Positions 51,589 to 61,442 of a stretch of DNA of 64,000 bases are shown here, in pieces. The position numbers and the translations under genes are program-made. Location: NCBI GenBank assembly GCA_964570825.1, contig CAZMZJ010000009.1, forward strand, positions 33,689 through 97,688, in the 5' to 3' direction. The notes beneath the pieces were generated by a model, which did not search any database, was not told the DNA's origin, and was given only the letters and a program-made list of their open reading frames with translations. Each line of letters opens with the position of its first letter. Positions within the stretch are counted from its first letter, which is position 1. This stretch comes from UMGS1002 sp964570825. Its GTDB lineage: Bacteria > Bacillota > Clostridia > Oscillospirales > CAG-272.

Positions 51589-52386
51589 TTACGCCAGATA
51601 CTTCTTGCGGAGCTGCATCAGTTCATGGTCGGAGAGGTGCAGACCTTCATGCAGGAACGCTTCTGTGCCGCCGAAGGTTTCGTCGAGGGCATCAAAGGCG
51701 GTTTGAAGGTATTCGGCGCGTGCCGTGAGGAGGTTGTTTAGGGTCTTAGCGGATTTAATGCTGTGGGCAAGAATACATACGAGTGCAAAAATCGCTTTGT
51801 TTTTGAAACGGAAATAGCGGTTTGAGCGCAGGTAGTCCTTCATTATGTCCTCGCGGCTGACGCCGAGAGCCATGAGTATTGCCGCCGCGCCAACGCCGGT
51901 TCTGTCCTTGCCCTGTGTGCAGTGCCAGAGGATGGCGCCGTCTACTTTGTCGTCAATAAGCAGTTTTAGAAGACGGCTGTAGGCGTCGAGAGCTTTCGGA
52001 GTTGTGACCATTTTGCGGTATGATTCCTTCAGAAAGCCGCGCGCGCCGCCCTCCGAATTCATAATCTGTTTGAGCAGGATTCTGCGGTTTTCTTTGGTTA
52101 CAGCAGGATGCTCCTTATCTGTTAAGGCGGAAAGATCGTAATATCTGATGCCTCGTGGAAGCACGTCTGGGTGCTTTTCCTGCTCCGAGTCTGAGCGCAG
52201 ATCGGCAATTATCTTTATTCCGTAACGATTTTTCAGCTTTGCAGCGCCTTTTTTCGAAAGCTTTGAGATGTTTCCGCTGCGGTATAAAAGTCCCGGACGG
52301 ACGCGCCGGCCATCGGCGGTTTTTATTCCGCCGAGATCGCGGAAATTTGATAGTTTTCTTATTTTTTTCCTTATAAATATTGACAT
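51589..52386 (-). CDS. tyrosine/dual-specificity protein phosphatase family protein
   Basis: 265 residues. The P-loop signature WHCTQGKDRTGVGAA (HCx5R form, CTQGKDR, Cys near 156) is complete, and the N-terminal NFRDLGGIKTADGRRVRPGLLYRSG is typical of the bacterial group related to Mycobacterium MptpB and Listeria LipA. Those act on phosphotyrosine and phosphoinositides. No signal peptide. It is a single-gene unit; physiological substrate unknown. Confidence 0.9.
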   Translation of the reverse strand: MSIFIRKKIRKLSNFRDLGGIKTADGRRVRPGLLYRSGNISKLSKKGAAKLKNRYGIKIIADLRSDSEQEKHPDVLPRGIRYYDLSALTDKEHPAVTKENRRILLKQIMNSEGGARGFLKESYRKMVTTPKALDAYSRLLKLLIDDKVDGAILWHCTQGKDRTGVGAAAILMALGVSREDIMKDYLRSNRYFRFKNKAIFALVCILAHSIKSAKTLNNLLTARAEYLQTAFDALDETFGGTEAFLHEGLHLSDHELMQLRKKYLA

Positions 52387-52494
52387 GGTTTAAGCTGCCT
52401 CCAAGAGGATATGCGCAATGTTCATAAAATATCCGATATTTATCAATAGACTATTTTAATTTTTTATTTAAGTATAACAAAAACATGGTTTTCA

Positions 52495-53841
52495 TCAATT
52501 TTTCCTGCGGTCGCGCAGCATACTTATCATTTTTGCAGGAGTTGGCGGGTTGCCGCGGTAAAACGACATCATTTCATAAACTTTGCCGGCTATTATTATA
52601 CCGACGAAGGCGAGGACAGCAACAAGCACGATTGAAACAATTCCTTCAGCAACCGTTATGATTCCTGTCATTGCACGTCCCGGCGTCACAAGGATTGCAG
52701 TGAAAGGAAAATAAATCAGCCACTTTTCGGTTGACACCATGCCGTTAGACTGGCCCGCAAACATAGAAATGAAAAATGACGCAACAACGGCAAGTGTGAA
52801 AATTATGTTGGTTGAAGACAGATCCTCAGGCTTTGATGCCATCGAGCCTCCGATAGCGGCAAGCGAACAGTAAAGCAGAAATCCTGTGGCAATCATAATA
52901 AGAGCCACCGCGATGCCGCCCGGGGAAAGCATGCCGCCGATTCCGCCGAGCATATCCATGAAAGAGGTTATGTCGGGACTGACTGAATCAAATATGACCG
53001 GAAGCGAGGCAAGCGCGAGTTTCAGCCCGCCGATGGCGGCGGCAATCCAGATTGCAATCTGAATGAACGCGGCTGCGGCAGAGGCCAGCACCTTTCCGAG
53101 TATCATTGCCGCGGGTTTGACCGAAACAAGGAAATAGTCCATGAGTTTTGAGGTTTTTTCAAGGATTACGTTAGAAGCTGCGCTCTGACCGTAGAGTATG
53201 ACCAGAAGGTACATAACAAAAATAGTTATATATGATATGGCCATATTGATGTTGTCACGCATCTGGTCGGCCGAGCTTTCGCCAATATATGAGGTATCCT
53301 TTATATTTTGTGTCACCGGCGCGGCCAGCCATGCGATATTTTCAGGAGCAATTCCGGAATCTCTTATCAGTTCTGCGCGAAAAGCGGCCGACACATAACT
53401 CCCGAAACCCGAAATATCTTTATCGTTCAGCGCCGTGCTGTCCGGCTTCACGATTTCAAGGCTGTATTTTCCGTCGGCTGAGGATACTACGAGCACAAGG
53501 TCATATTCGCCACAGGAAGACAGCGCGTTCTCAGCTGAGTCGGACGGCAAATACGTTATTTCGTCAAAAATCCCGGAGCTGCCGGCGGAAAGCCAATCAA
53601 CGCCCGGAAACATTCCTGTATTGTCAATGACTTTTACGTTCCGGATCAAGGATTCGGTAAGAACCGCGTCCTTTGTATAAGACGAATTGCCGATGACAAA
53701 ACCGGCGAAGATGCCGGAGAAAATAAGCACGGCTATGATAATTGTCAGCGCAATATAAGACTTTGACCTGAGCTGCCTGCCAAGCGAGAAGCCAAGGACA
53801 GTGCGCCAGCCGGTTAAATATCCCTTTTTATTTCTGCTCAT
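52495..53841 (-). CDS. ABC-2 type transporter permease (NatB-like), second
   Basis: 448 residues: an N-terminal transmembrane helix (about 30-50), a ~140-residue extracytoplasmic domain and five or six C-terminal helices with the SAASNVILEKTSKLMDYFLVSVKP segment that follows the DPVIL-like coupling region. The plan matches NatB/YhaP exporters of Na+ or drugs. Start codon overlaps the preceding permease gene by four bases. It is a paralogue of that gene (compare IAEEKSSKLVELLMVSVKPLALILGK there), so the exporter is probably a heterodimer of permeases. Confidence 0.88.
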   Translation of the reverse strand: MSRNKKGYLTGWRTVLGFSLGRQLRSKSYIALTIIIAVLIFSGIFAGFVIGNSSYTKDAVLTESLIRNVKVIDNTGMFPGVDWLSAGSSGIFDEITYLPSDSAENALSSCGEYDLVLVVSSADGKYSLEIVKPDSTALNDKDISGFGSYVSAAFRAELIRDSGIAPENIAWLAAPVTQNIKDTSYIGESSADQMRDNINMAISYITIFVMYLLVILYGQSAASNVILEKTSKLMDYFLVSVKPAAMILGKVLASAAAAFIQIAIWIAAAIGGLKLALASLPVIFDSVSPDITSFMDMLGGIGGMLSPGGIAVALIMIATGFLLYCSLAAIGGSMASKPEDLSSTNIIFTLAVVASFFISMFAGQSNGMVSTEKWLIYFPFTAILVTPGRAMTGIITVAEGIVSIVLVAVLAFVGIIIAGKVYEMMSFYRGNPPTPAKMISMLRDRRKN

Positions 53842-55175
53842 ATTTCCGCCCCCTTTCCGCTTTTTGCTTCACGGGCTATCTTTATGAGCTGTCCGAGCTT
53901 TACGCGGTTCCCGCGGTATATTATGAGAACACCGTAAACCCGGGCGGCAAAAGCGGCAAGCAGTATTATCAAGGCAATCTGAATCAGCCATGAGATGAAC
54001 AGCGTCCCGAAGCTTATCACTCCGGACGCGAAGCTGACCGGAGCCGCGAAAACCGAGACAAAGGGGAGAAGCGAGCATACCGTCATCAGCCCCCGGCTGC
54101 CAACCGCGGACACTATGATAGCTGCCATATATCCGAACAGAGTAAGAATCGCAGTCAGGCTGTTTGCAGAATTTATATCCTCCATGGACGAGCAGGTGGC
54201 TCCCGCTATCCCGCTGAGAATTGAAAATGTCAGGTATCCAAGGATTATCGAAATAAACACCACAAGAACAAGCACTATGCCTACGCCCGAGAATGAAAGA
54301 TTGATTCCGACAGACGAGAGCATATCGGTGGAAATCTGCACGCCTGTTATCTGTTTCAGCACGACCGAGGACACGGCGGCGCCGCTTATAAGGACAAGCA
54401 TGGACACAATCATAAAGCACATGGTTGCGAGTATTTTTCCGAGTATCAGCGCAAGAGGCTTGACGCTGACCATGAGCAGCTCAACCAGCTTTGACGACTT
54501 TTCCTCCGCAATAGAACGTATTATGAAGGATGTCGACGAAATCACAAGCATCATTACAATCAGGGAATAGGCGTATGTCAGCACCATAAAGGTCTCGCCG
54601 CCGGGAAGTCCGTCATCTTTTCCAGCATAATCTCCGGCGCTTATCGTACTGACGGAAACAGGAGCCAAAGCGGCCGCAAGCTGCTCGCCGCTGACTCCGA
54701 GGGAGCGGCAGCGGGCGGCGGTGAGGGCGCTTGTCACGGCGTCGCTGAGAAGGGACGAGGTGAGATAATTGATTTTTGAGCCGGCGCCATAAAAAACAGT
54801 GACGGAATATGAGCCGTAGGCATCTGGTTCTACCAGCACCGCGGCGGAATATGGGTCTTCGTCAAGCTGCTCATAAACAGATTCGGATTCATGCTCGCCG
54901 TCAACGATAATAATATCGGCGGAGACGAGTTCGTCCGAAAAGCCGGTTATATCGGATGTTCTGAGCTCAAAGCCGGAGGAGTTCATAACCGTAACCTTTT
55001 CGGCATTGAAAGTTTCGGACAGCATGCCGCCCATTTGATTCGATATTAGATAAGTGCAGACCACCGACATAACAAGCATTATGACAAGCATGAAGATAGT
55101 CGATTTGCTCTTGAAATACTGGACAAATGTGAACGAGAAGACCTTGCCCGTTCCCGTGAAGTCACTCTTTTTCAT
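53838..55175 (-). CDS. ABC-2 type transporter permease (NatB-like), first
   Basis: About 445 residues from the ATG at 55175 (MKKSDFTGTGKV); longer in-frame starts would run deep into the ATPase gene. Transmembrane helix near 20-40, a large outer domain rich in Asp/Ser, then a bundle of helices from ~215. IRSIAEEKSSKLVELLMVSV is the conserved cytoplasmic coupling segment. It overlaps the ATPase gene end by 14 bases and the second permease gene by four, giving a tight three-gene operon. Confidence 0.88.
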   Translation of the reverse strand: MKKSDFTGTGKVFSFTFVQYFKSKSTIFMLVIMLVMSVVCTYLISNQMGGMLSETFNAEKVTVMNSSGFELRTSDITGFSDELVSADIIIVDGEHESESVYEQLDEDPYSAAVLVEPDAYGSYSVTVFYGAGSKINYLTSSLLSDAVTSALTAARCRSLGVSGEQLAAALAPVSVSTISAGDYAGKDDGLPGGETFMVLTYAYSLIVMMLVISSTSFIIRSIAEEKSSKLVELLMVSVKPLALILGKILATMCFMIVSMLVLISGAAVSSVVLKQITGVQISTDMLSSVGINLSFSGVGIVLVLVVFISIILGYLTFSILSGIAGATCSSMEDINSANSLTAILTLFGYMAAIIVSAVGSRGLMTVCSLLPFVSVFAAPVSFASGVISFGTLFISWLIQIALIILLAAFAARVYGVLIIYRGNRVKLGQLIKIAREAKSGKGAEI

Positions 55176-56154
55176 GAGTTTCCCCCACTTTCTCAACGAA
55201 AATTTCGTGCAGCGACGGCTCGCGCAGGTCAAAACGTATGACAGTTATACCGTTTGCGATAAGAAGTCCGAGCAGCCTGTTCGCCTCATCCTCGCCGCTG
55301 ACCTTTATATCGTATTCAAATTCTTTTTGATTCCTCAGTGATGCGCCGGATGCTTTTATGTATTCGCTTATATCGCGCTCGGTCTTGAGCGAGAGGTTGA
55401 CGCGCCCGTAGCTCTTCTTTATATCATTCAGATTCCCCTGAAGAATTGTCTTTGAACGGTCAAGAATTGTTATGTCTGTGCAGAACTCCTCGACTGTCGG
55501 CATCTGGTGGCTCGACATTATGAGGTATTTGCCCTTCGCAATCTCGTCCCGGATAATTGACTTAAAAAGGTCTGTGTTGACCGGATCAAGGCCGGATAGA
55601 GGCTCGTCAAGAATTATAAGCTCGGGATCGGGCAGAAGAGCTGTCATAAGCTGGATTTTCTGCTGGTTGCCCTTTGAAAGCTGATCCGCTTTCTTTGACG
55701 GAAGGGTGATTACTGTCTGCCCCCCATCCTGCATTCCGCCGGACATACCCATAAACGATCTGCGGCGCACAGTTTTTGTGGGATACAGATACTCGTCGAC
55801 CTCAAGACGTTCCGACCAGTAGCGTATGCGGCGCCGAGCCTCGGCTCTGTCAACGCCGCGGAGTTCGGCAAAATAGATAAGCTGGTCGAGCAGCGTATAT
55901 TTTGGATAGAGCCCGCGTTCCTCGGCAAGATATCCGACGTTGCATGTTGCGGTGTCAAGAGGGGCGCCGTTCCAGAGCACCTCGCCAGAGTCGCGCGAGA
56001 GCATTCCGAGCATCATGCGGATTGCGGTGGTTTTTCCGGCGCCGTTGGTTCCGAGCAGAGCGTAGACTCCCGGCTTTTTCATCTCGAAGCTGAGATTGTC
56101 AACAACGGTTTTTGTACCGTATTTCTTTGACAGATTCGATACTGTGAGGCCCAT
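55162..56154 (-). CDS. ABC transporter ATP-binding protein (NatA-like)
   Basis: 330 residues. Walker A LGTNGAGKTTAIRM (~34-47), signature LSKGNQQKIQLMTALL (~159-174) in the LSKG form common to NatA-type ATPases, Walker B LIILDEPLSGLD, switch His in MSSHQM, and a C-terminal domain (~230-325) usual for this class. Relative to relatives there is an insertion of about 25-30 residues just before the signature (~124-153) containing MSGGMQ, which itself resembles an LSGGQ motif. First gene of the exporter operon. Confidence 0.93.
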   Translation of the reverse strand: MGLTVSNLSKKYGTKTVVDNLSFEMKKPGVYALLGTNGAGKTTAIRMMLGMLSRDSGEVLWNGAPLDTATCNVGYLAEERGLYPKYTLLDQLIYFAELRGVDRAEARRRIRYWSERLEVDEYLYPTKTVRRRSFMGMSGGMQDGGQTVITLPSKKADQLSKGNQQKIQLMTALLPDPELIILDEPLSGLDPVNTDLFKSIIRDEIAKGKYLIMSSHQMPTVEEFCTDITILDRSKTILQGNLNDIKKSYGRVNLSLKTERDISEYIKASGASLRNQKEFEYDIKVSGEDEANRLLGLLIANGITVIRFDLREPSLHEIFVEKVGETHEKE

Positions 56155-56357
56155 ATGTTTGCATCCTTTCGGTTTATGCTATGTTATGGTATAATGAATA
56201 AATTATATCATAATGCATAATAAAAATCAAGTTCAAATTTAACCATCGCCAGCGCTGTCGGTATAAAGCAATTCGGGTAGAATAACAGTTGCCGAGCATA
56301 TCGTTTTCCCCGACGGATCGAACGGCAGAGCAGGATGATTTTTAATTTTATGAAATA

Positions 56358-56392
56358 ACCGGGTCGCCTCTTTCAAGAAGCGCCCGGTATTT
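56358..56392 (-). terminator. hairpin at the end of the SLOG-family gene
   Basis: ACCGGG-TCGC (56358-56367) pairs with GCGCCCGGT (56380-56388) around a loop; T-richness on the minus-strand side is modest (TTATTTC). The remaining bases between 56155 and 56358 hold AT-rich promoter-like sequence for the ABC operon and nothing else recognisable. Confidence 0.5.
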
Positions 56393-56868
56393 TATATCGA
56401 TTCCGCCAGATTTATTACATCTATGCCCTTTTTCAGGGCGTAGCTCATGGTATATGCGGTGCCGCCTGTGTTTTTGTTGCAGTACGCAACACAGCGCGTA
56501 CAGCCTTCGACAAGCTTGCGATCCCGCTCGAGCATGCAGTCGCGTGTGTATATATCGCTGATATAGGAAAACCGGTTGCAGGAGGCGAGGATATAGTCGT
56601 AGTATTTTTTATCGCGCGGGCTCCAGCCGTGCGTCTGATTCCGGCATGGCAGAATAAGCTCAAGCTCAATGCCGAGCTCGTCGCGCAGGTCGAGAACTTT
56701 AAGCGCGGCGAGAGTATCAAAACCGACAGCTCCTCCGGCACGGAATACATGTATTCCTTCGGCAGCAAGACTCTTAATGGTTTTTTCCAGAATATCGTTC
56801 AGCTTAACAAGATTCCGGTACGGAATCGAGCGATGGCCGGTAAAGCAGCAGATTTTGTCAATGTCCAT
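56392..56868 (-). CDS. SLOG-family protein (DUF1273/YpsA-like)
   Basis: 158 residues with the Rossmann-like SLOG fold: CCFTGHRSIPYRN at the N-terminus, FRAGGAVGFDTLAALKVL as the nucleotide-loop region, LILPCRNQTHGWSPRDKKYY, and CVAYCNKNTGGTAYTMSYA near the end. SLOG proteins bind or process nucleotide-derived ligands; B. subtilis YpsA affects cell division. AGAGG precedes the ATG at 56868. It is a single gene divergent from spoIIE. Confidence 0.88.
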   Translation of the reverse strand: MDIDKICCFTGHRSIPYRNLVKLNDILEKTIKSLAAEGIHVFRAGGAVGFDTLAALKVLDLRDELGIELELILPCRNQTHGWSPRDKKYYDYILASCNRFSYISDIYTRDCMLERDRKLVEGCTRCVAYCNKNTGGTAYTMSYALKKGIDVINLAESI

Positions 56869-57222
56869 GAGTAACCTCTTGCATATATGTTTTTATATGG
56901 TAACAGTGTCATTGCTGCAGTTATTGCTGCGGGAATATTCTACCATATTTATACAGAAAATTAAAGAGGTATTCGCGAAAATTTGTTCGTAAACAAAAAA
57001 ATCGTTCGAGGAAAAATAACATAATTTACCATATTGCTTCCGGGAGAACGCTTTTTTATGCCGTTTGGCGTCCGGATATTCCACACGCGGTCATTTCGCG
57101 CAATTGCCCGCCCGGAAACTGCAATTCACGCCCGCGCCGCTTCGACGGGTTTTGAGGTCAGGGGTGTTGTATCATATATGCGTCAACCGGTTAGCGGGAA
57201 AAGACGAAAGGTGGAATGAAAA
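56869..57222. other. intergenic region upstream of spoIIE
   Basis: 354 bases between divergent genes. It contains the binding site AAAGGTGG (57207-57214) for spoIIE, but I could not find a clear sigma-A promoter or a convincing Spo0A box. The left part is AT-rich, the right part GC-rich. No coding potential that I would defend. Confidence 0.6.
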
Positions 57223-59664
57223 ATGCAGGATCAGAAAAAATATTTTCCGCGCGGACAGACTGTCATGGGCGGAGGCGTGCTGACTCATACAGAGAAGAAA
57301 ATCAACGGCAAGGTGCTGATCAACGAGGGAATCAAAAGTCTGGCATTTGCCGGAGCCGCATATCTTCTCGGCAGCTGCAGGCTGCTTTTCGGCAGTTATC
57401 CGCTGGGAATGGCTTTGTTATGTGCCTCGAGCGTGAAAATTCCTTTCATACTTATAGGGCTCTGCGCCTCGGCTTTTTCGGGAGTACCTTACCCGTCGGT
57501 TTACATTGGCGTTTATGTGATCGCGGCGCTGCTCAGGATTGTTACGAGAATATTTATTGATACAGCCGGTTCCGGGGAGGCGCCGCCTAACCCTGCCGGT
57601 TGGCTGGGATGGATGCGCCAAAGGCTTTTCGGCGAGAGCGTAAGCCTGCGCATGACATCGGCGTCGCTCTGTGCTTTTATAATAAGTCTTTACGCTATAA
57701 TAACCGGCGGATATAGGTATTATGATCTTTTCGGTGCAATATTCGCGATAGTAATATCTCCCGCTGCCGTTTGGCTGCTATGCGGCTGGTTTGCCGGGGA
57801 CGGGAAAGAAATCAAAGTCCGCGCAAGGTATCTTGCGGGCGCGGCGGTGCTTATGACGGGGCTTTGCTATTCTGCGCGCGGCTTGAATATTATGGGGATA
57901 TCGATGGCGGCGTTCGGAGCATTTTTTGCGACTCTCTGGATATGCAGACAGCATGGGATCCTTGCAGGAGCCGCGGCGGGACTTGTTTTAGGGCTTGCTT
58001 ACGAACCGGTTTACGCGCCTCTCTTCGTACTCGCAGGTATTGCGGAAGGATTGCTTCACGGGTTTTCGCCGACAATAGCTGCAGCCGCTGCTTTCGCTTC
58101 CGGTATGATATGGGGGCTTTATATAGACGGAATCGACTCGCTTACCGTGCTGCTTCCCGGAATTCTTCTTGCGGCAGCGGCCTTCTGCGGCGCAGAGAAA
58201 GCGGGAGTGATCGGCGGAGCGCGAGCGGCGGTCAGCATACCTACAAAGAAAGAGGAAAAGCTCACGGCCGAGGCGGAGTTGGCAAAGAACCGCTTAAAGT
58301 CTGACGAAGAACGCCTCGGCGCCGTTTCGGAAAGCTTCGCGTCGCTGTCAGAGGTGTTTTATAACCTTTCCGACCGTCTTCGCAGGCCGGGAATTATTGA
58401 TCTGCGGCGTGTTTGCGATAAAATTTTTGATAAAACCTGCACCGGCTGCGCCAAGCGTGATGTTTGCTGGGGACTTGAATACGGTTCAGCGCTCGATATG
58501 ACGGCTCGTCTTTGCGCGTCGCTGCATGAGAACGGGCGCGCCGGCGCGGACTGCATACCGGAGCAGATAAAAAAAAGATGTCCTAATACAGAATCAATAA
58601 TAAGCGATATCAACACCGGATGCGCGACTCTGACCGAGGCAGTGCTCAGGAGCGAGAAAATCAGCATATTTGCGCTGGATTATGATGCAGTATCTCGGAT
58701 TTTGTCTGACACTCTCGAAGAGCAGCGCTCAGACTTCGCCCGTACCGAAGACTGCGAAAATAAAGTATGCGCTGTTTTTGAAAAATACGGTATTACGCCT
58801 GATGTACTGTATGTTTACGGAGGCAGGAGAAAATATATCTCGGCACGAGGGATTGACGCGCGGAATATGAAGGCGGATGCCGCGGCGCTGCGGATCGCGC
58901 TGGAGGGCGTCACAGGCTGCCGGCTTGAGGATCCGCTCTTTGAGTTTTCCGGCGGCTCGGACACTGGGCGTCTGTCCATGACTCTGACTACAAAGCGTCG
59001 TTACAGCGCAGAGCGGGTCTGCCTTACCTCGCCGGCGAACGACGACGATGACGGGGTCTGCGGCGACAGTGCGATAATGTTTGAAAACGGAAGGGATTAT
59101 TTTTATGCTCTTATCAGCGACGGCATGGGAACAGGAAGCGGTGCCGCTTTCAGCTCGGGTATCTGCTCGCTTTTCCTTGAAAAAATGCTCATGGCCGGCA
59201 ACAGGACCTCCACCGCCCTGCGCATGCTCAACGGCGTACTGCGCTCGCGCAAAGGGGCGCGCGAGATTGAAAGCTCGGCTACCGTCGACCTGCTTGAAGT
59301 CGATCTTCTTACGGGCGAGGCCTCTCTTATCAAAAGCGGCGCCGCGCCGACCTATATCCGGCGCTCAGGAGACGTTTTCCGGCTGCACTCGAATACCGTG
59401 CCTATAGGCATATTGACTGCTCTCGACGCGCAGCAGACTAAGCTTGAGGTGAGTTTAGGGGACGTTATCGTTATGGTTAGCGACGGCGTGGTTGACGCCG
59501 CAAAAGATGCCGACGGAGGCGAGTGCGGCTGGCTGCCGGACCTGCTCTCACACGAGTGGGAGGACGATCTTAACCGCATGGCAAAAAAAATTATCGGCAG
59601 AGCGCAGAGCGTCGGCGCAAGAGACGATTTGTCGGTGATTATTGTAAAAATCGGGGAATACTGA
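57223..59664 (+). CDS. spoIIE: stage II sporulation protein E
   Basis: Membrane phosphatase that dephosphorylates SpoIIAA and so activates sigma-F in the forespore, and helps asymmetric division. 813 residues: about ten transmembrane helices (~45-325), a central oligomerisation region with CTGCAKRDVCWG (~405-416), and a C-terminal PP2C domain (~590-810) with metal motifs ISDGMGTGSGAAFSSG and MVSDGVVDAA and the closing GARDDLSVIIVKI. Length and domain order match the family. This gene is the strongest evidence that the organism forms endospores. Confidence 0.96.
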   Translation: MQDQKKYFPRGQTVMGGGVLTHTEKKINGKVLINEGIKSLAFAGAAYLLGSCRLLFGSYPLGMALLCASSVKIPFILIGLCASAFSGVPYPSVYIGVYVIAALLRIVTRIFIDTAGSGEAPPNPAGWLGWMRQRLFGESVSLRMTSASLCAFIISLYAIITGGYRYYDLFGAIFAIVISPAAVWLLCGWFAGDGKEIKVRARYLAGAAVLMTGLCYSARGLNIMGISMAAFGAFFATLWICRQHGILAGAAAGLVLGLAYEPVYAPLFVLAGIAEGLLHGFSPTIAAAAAFASGMIWGLYIDGIDSLTVLLPGILLAAAAFCGAEKAGVIGGARAAVSIPTKKEEKLTAEAELAKNRLKSDEERLGAVSESFASLSEVFYNLSDRLRRPGIIDLRRVCDKIFDKTCTGCAKRDVCWGLEYGSALDMTARLCASLHENGRAGADCIPEQIKKRCPNTESIISDINTGCATLTEAVLRSEKISIFALDYDAVSRILSDTLEEQRSDFARTEDCENKVCAVFEKYGITPDVLYVYGGRRKYISARGIDARNMKADAAALRIALEGVTGCRLEDPLFEFSGGSDTGRLSMTLTTKRRYSAERVCLTSPANDDDDGVCGDSAIMFENGRDYFYALISDGMGTGSGAAFSSGICSLFLEKMLMAGNRTSTALRMLNGVLRSRKGAREIESSATVDLLEVDLLTGEASLIKSGAAPTYIRRSGDVFRLHSNTVPIGILTALDAQQTKLEVSLGDVIVMVSDGVVDAAKDADGGECGWLPDLLSHEWEDDLNRMAKKIIGRAQSVGARDDLSVIIVKIGEY

Positions 59665-59687
59665 TATAAACTATTAACAGTGACAGA

Positions 59688-59715
59688 GTCCCGCGCGTGG
59701 CCACACGCGCGGGAC
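59688..59715. repeat. strong GC-rich hairpin after spoIIE
   Basis: Perfect 12-bp stem GTCCCGCGCGTG (59688-59699) / CACGCGCGGGAC (59704-59715) with loop GCCA, 24 bases after the spoIIE stop. No T-run follows, so it may block RNA decay or act as an imperfect terminator. The 200 bases from here to the next gene end show only a small hairpin (GCCGC...GCGGC near 59896) that might serve the minus-strand gene. Confidence 0.6.
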
Positions 59716-59919
59716 AGCTTGCGGACATAAGTGGAACAGTCGTTTCCGGTAAATAATGCGTCTTTTGCAAAGCATTCCGAACACTCGACCGGCGCAGTCC
59801 GCTTTCTCTGCTCTAATGGGTAATTTTGATAAAATTTCCTTCAAGGCTTCTTTTCAATAACCTCGGGATAATTATGTCAAAAATCTGAGCCAGCGCCGCA
59901 AAAGCGGCTTCGGCTGTTT

Positions 59920-61260
59920 TTATTGGCTTTTCATCCTCTTTTTCGCCTCTTCGAGAAGGGCTTCCCTCTCATTCGGAAGGCTTCCGTCAATTACGCCGTC
60001 GAGAAGTCCGGCGAGCATTTTTCCTACCTCGCGCCCCGGTTTCATGCCGAGGTTTATCAGATCGTCGCCGCTGACTGTAAGATTTCTGAGCGATAAGCAG
60101 CACGCTTTTTTTAATTCGGCTTCAAGCAGGCGCATGGTTTCGTCAAGCTCTGCAAGCCGCGCGGCCTGCAGCTCAGGAATCAGAGCCGAGTTGTCGCCGC
60201 GGCGCAGAGCTATAAGACGCCGGGCGTTTTCTTCGCCGAGAGCGGCGAGCAGGCGGCGGATTCCTTTTTCGTTATTCTGTATGATTCTGTGATGTTCTTT
60301 CACAAGACGCACGACAATTGAGGCGGCTTCGTTTCCGGCGTGCAGCCGTTTCATGATCGTCTCTGCCATTACCGCGCTTATATCCTGATGCCCGTAGAAA
60401 TGTCCGCCGGACTCATCCTCCGTGAAGCAGGACGGTTTGCCTATATCGTGGAAAAACAGCGCGAGTTTAACGTATACATCTCCGTCCGCCGCGGCCATGG
60501 CCTTGACCGAATGAGTATAAACATCATAATTGTGGAACCTGTTGCGCTGGTCAAAGCCGATCTCGGCGTTTATCTCGGGTATGAATTCTACGATAACATC
60601 GGGAAAATCAAGGAGCACACGTTCGGCTCCGGAACCTGTCACAAGCTTGAAAAATTCATCGCGTATGCGTTCGGCTGAGATATTTGCAAGCAGCCCGCGG
60701 TTCGCATGCACGCTTTGTGCGGTATCGGCGTCAATCGAAAAATCAAGCGTGGATGAGAAGCGCAGCGCACGCAGAATGCGCAGACCGTCCTCGTGGAATC
60801 TCTTGTCCGGATCGCCGACGCAGCGTATTATCCTACGCGCAATATCGTCCTGACCCCCAAAAATGTCCACAAGACCGCGAGTCGGACTGTACGCCATAGC
60901 GTTGACCGTGAAATCTCGGCGCGCAAGGTCGTCGGGCAGGCTCCGAGTGAAAAACACCTCGGCGGGGCGGCGGTTGTCTTCGTATTTTCCGTCGATGCGG
61001 TAAGTGGTTATCTCATACATTTTTCCGCCGGCAATGACCGAGAGGGTTCCGTGCTTGATGCCGGTATCGAGTGTCCGGTATGACGCAAAGCATTCCTTCA
61101 TCTGACCGGGATCGGCGGATGTTGCAATATCCCAGTCATGCGGCGCCGCTCCCCGCAGAATGTCACGCACACAGCCGCCCACAAAGTATGCCTCGTGTCC
61201 GTTCGATTCAAGAATTTCGACGATTCTCAGCGCGTCCTGCGGTATAATGCTAAAATCCAT
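59920..61260 (-). CDS. cca: CCA tRNA nucleotidyltransferase
   Basis: Class II polymerase-beta superfamily enzyme that adds or repairs the 3' CCA of tRNA, or poly(A) polymerase of the same family. 446 residues: EAYFVGGCVRDILRG, the catalytic DWDIATSADP (DxD), RRDFTVNAMAYSP, the nucleotide-template region EDGLRILRALRF, and an HD domain in the C-terminal half (YTHSVKAMAA ... LFFHDIGKPSCF). The HD extension is found in one bacterial subgroup and gives phosphatase/phosphodiesterase activity. Most of the genome's tRNA genes may encode CCA (as the tRNA-Gln here does), so repair may be its main task. Confidence 0.93.
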   Translation of the reverse strand: MDFSIIPQDALRIVEILESNGHEAYFVGGCVRDILRGAAPHDWDIATSADPGQMKECFASYRTLDTGIKHGTLSVIAGGKMYEITTYRIDGKYEDNRRPAEVFFTRSLPDDLARRDFTVNAMAYSPTRGLVDIFGGQDDIARRIIRCVGDPDKRFHEDGLRILRALRFSSTLDFSIDADTAQSVHANRGLLANISAERIRDEFFKLVTGSGAERVLLDFPDVIVEFIPEINAEIGFDQRNRFHNYDVYTHSVKAMAAADGDVYVKLALFFHDIGKPSCFTEDESGGHFYGHQDISAVMAETIMKRLHAGNEAASIVVRLVKEHHRIIQNNEKGIRRLLAALGEENARRLIALRRGDNSALIPELQAARLAELDETMRLLEAELKKACCLSLRNLTVSGDDLINLGMKPGREVGKMLAGLLDGVIDGSLPNEREALLEEAKKRMKSQ

Positions 61261-61391
61261 GCTTGTTTGCCTCCCTTCATCGCTATTGGATATATTTGCA
61301 GCCGGCTAATATTATAATAAATTATATTTTACTTTTCGAGAAACGATGTTTCGTCGGTAAGCAAGGGCGGCGCTCTTTGTTTTTGTTCTTT

Positions 61392-61432
61392 TGAATAGAG
61401 GATTGCCCCATCCGGGAAGAATGAGACAATCC
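61392..61432 (-). terminator. terminator of the second phosphofructokinase gene
   Basis: 12-bp stem GGATTGCCCCAT (61400-61411) / ATGAGACAATCC (61421-61432); in the minus-strand RNA both apparent mismatches become G-U pairs. It follows the stop at 61443 closely, but the T-run after it is poor. Confidence 0.55.
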
Positions 61433-61442
61433 CCTTGCTGTT

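Noticed and set aside
57100..57200. Possible Spo0A box (TTCGAC text) upstream of spoIIE
   Set aside because: Only six bases resemble the TTCGACA-type core and the position relative to a promoter is unknown.
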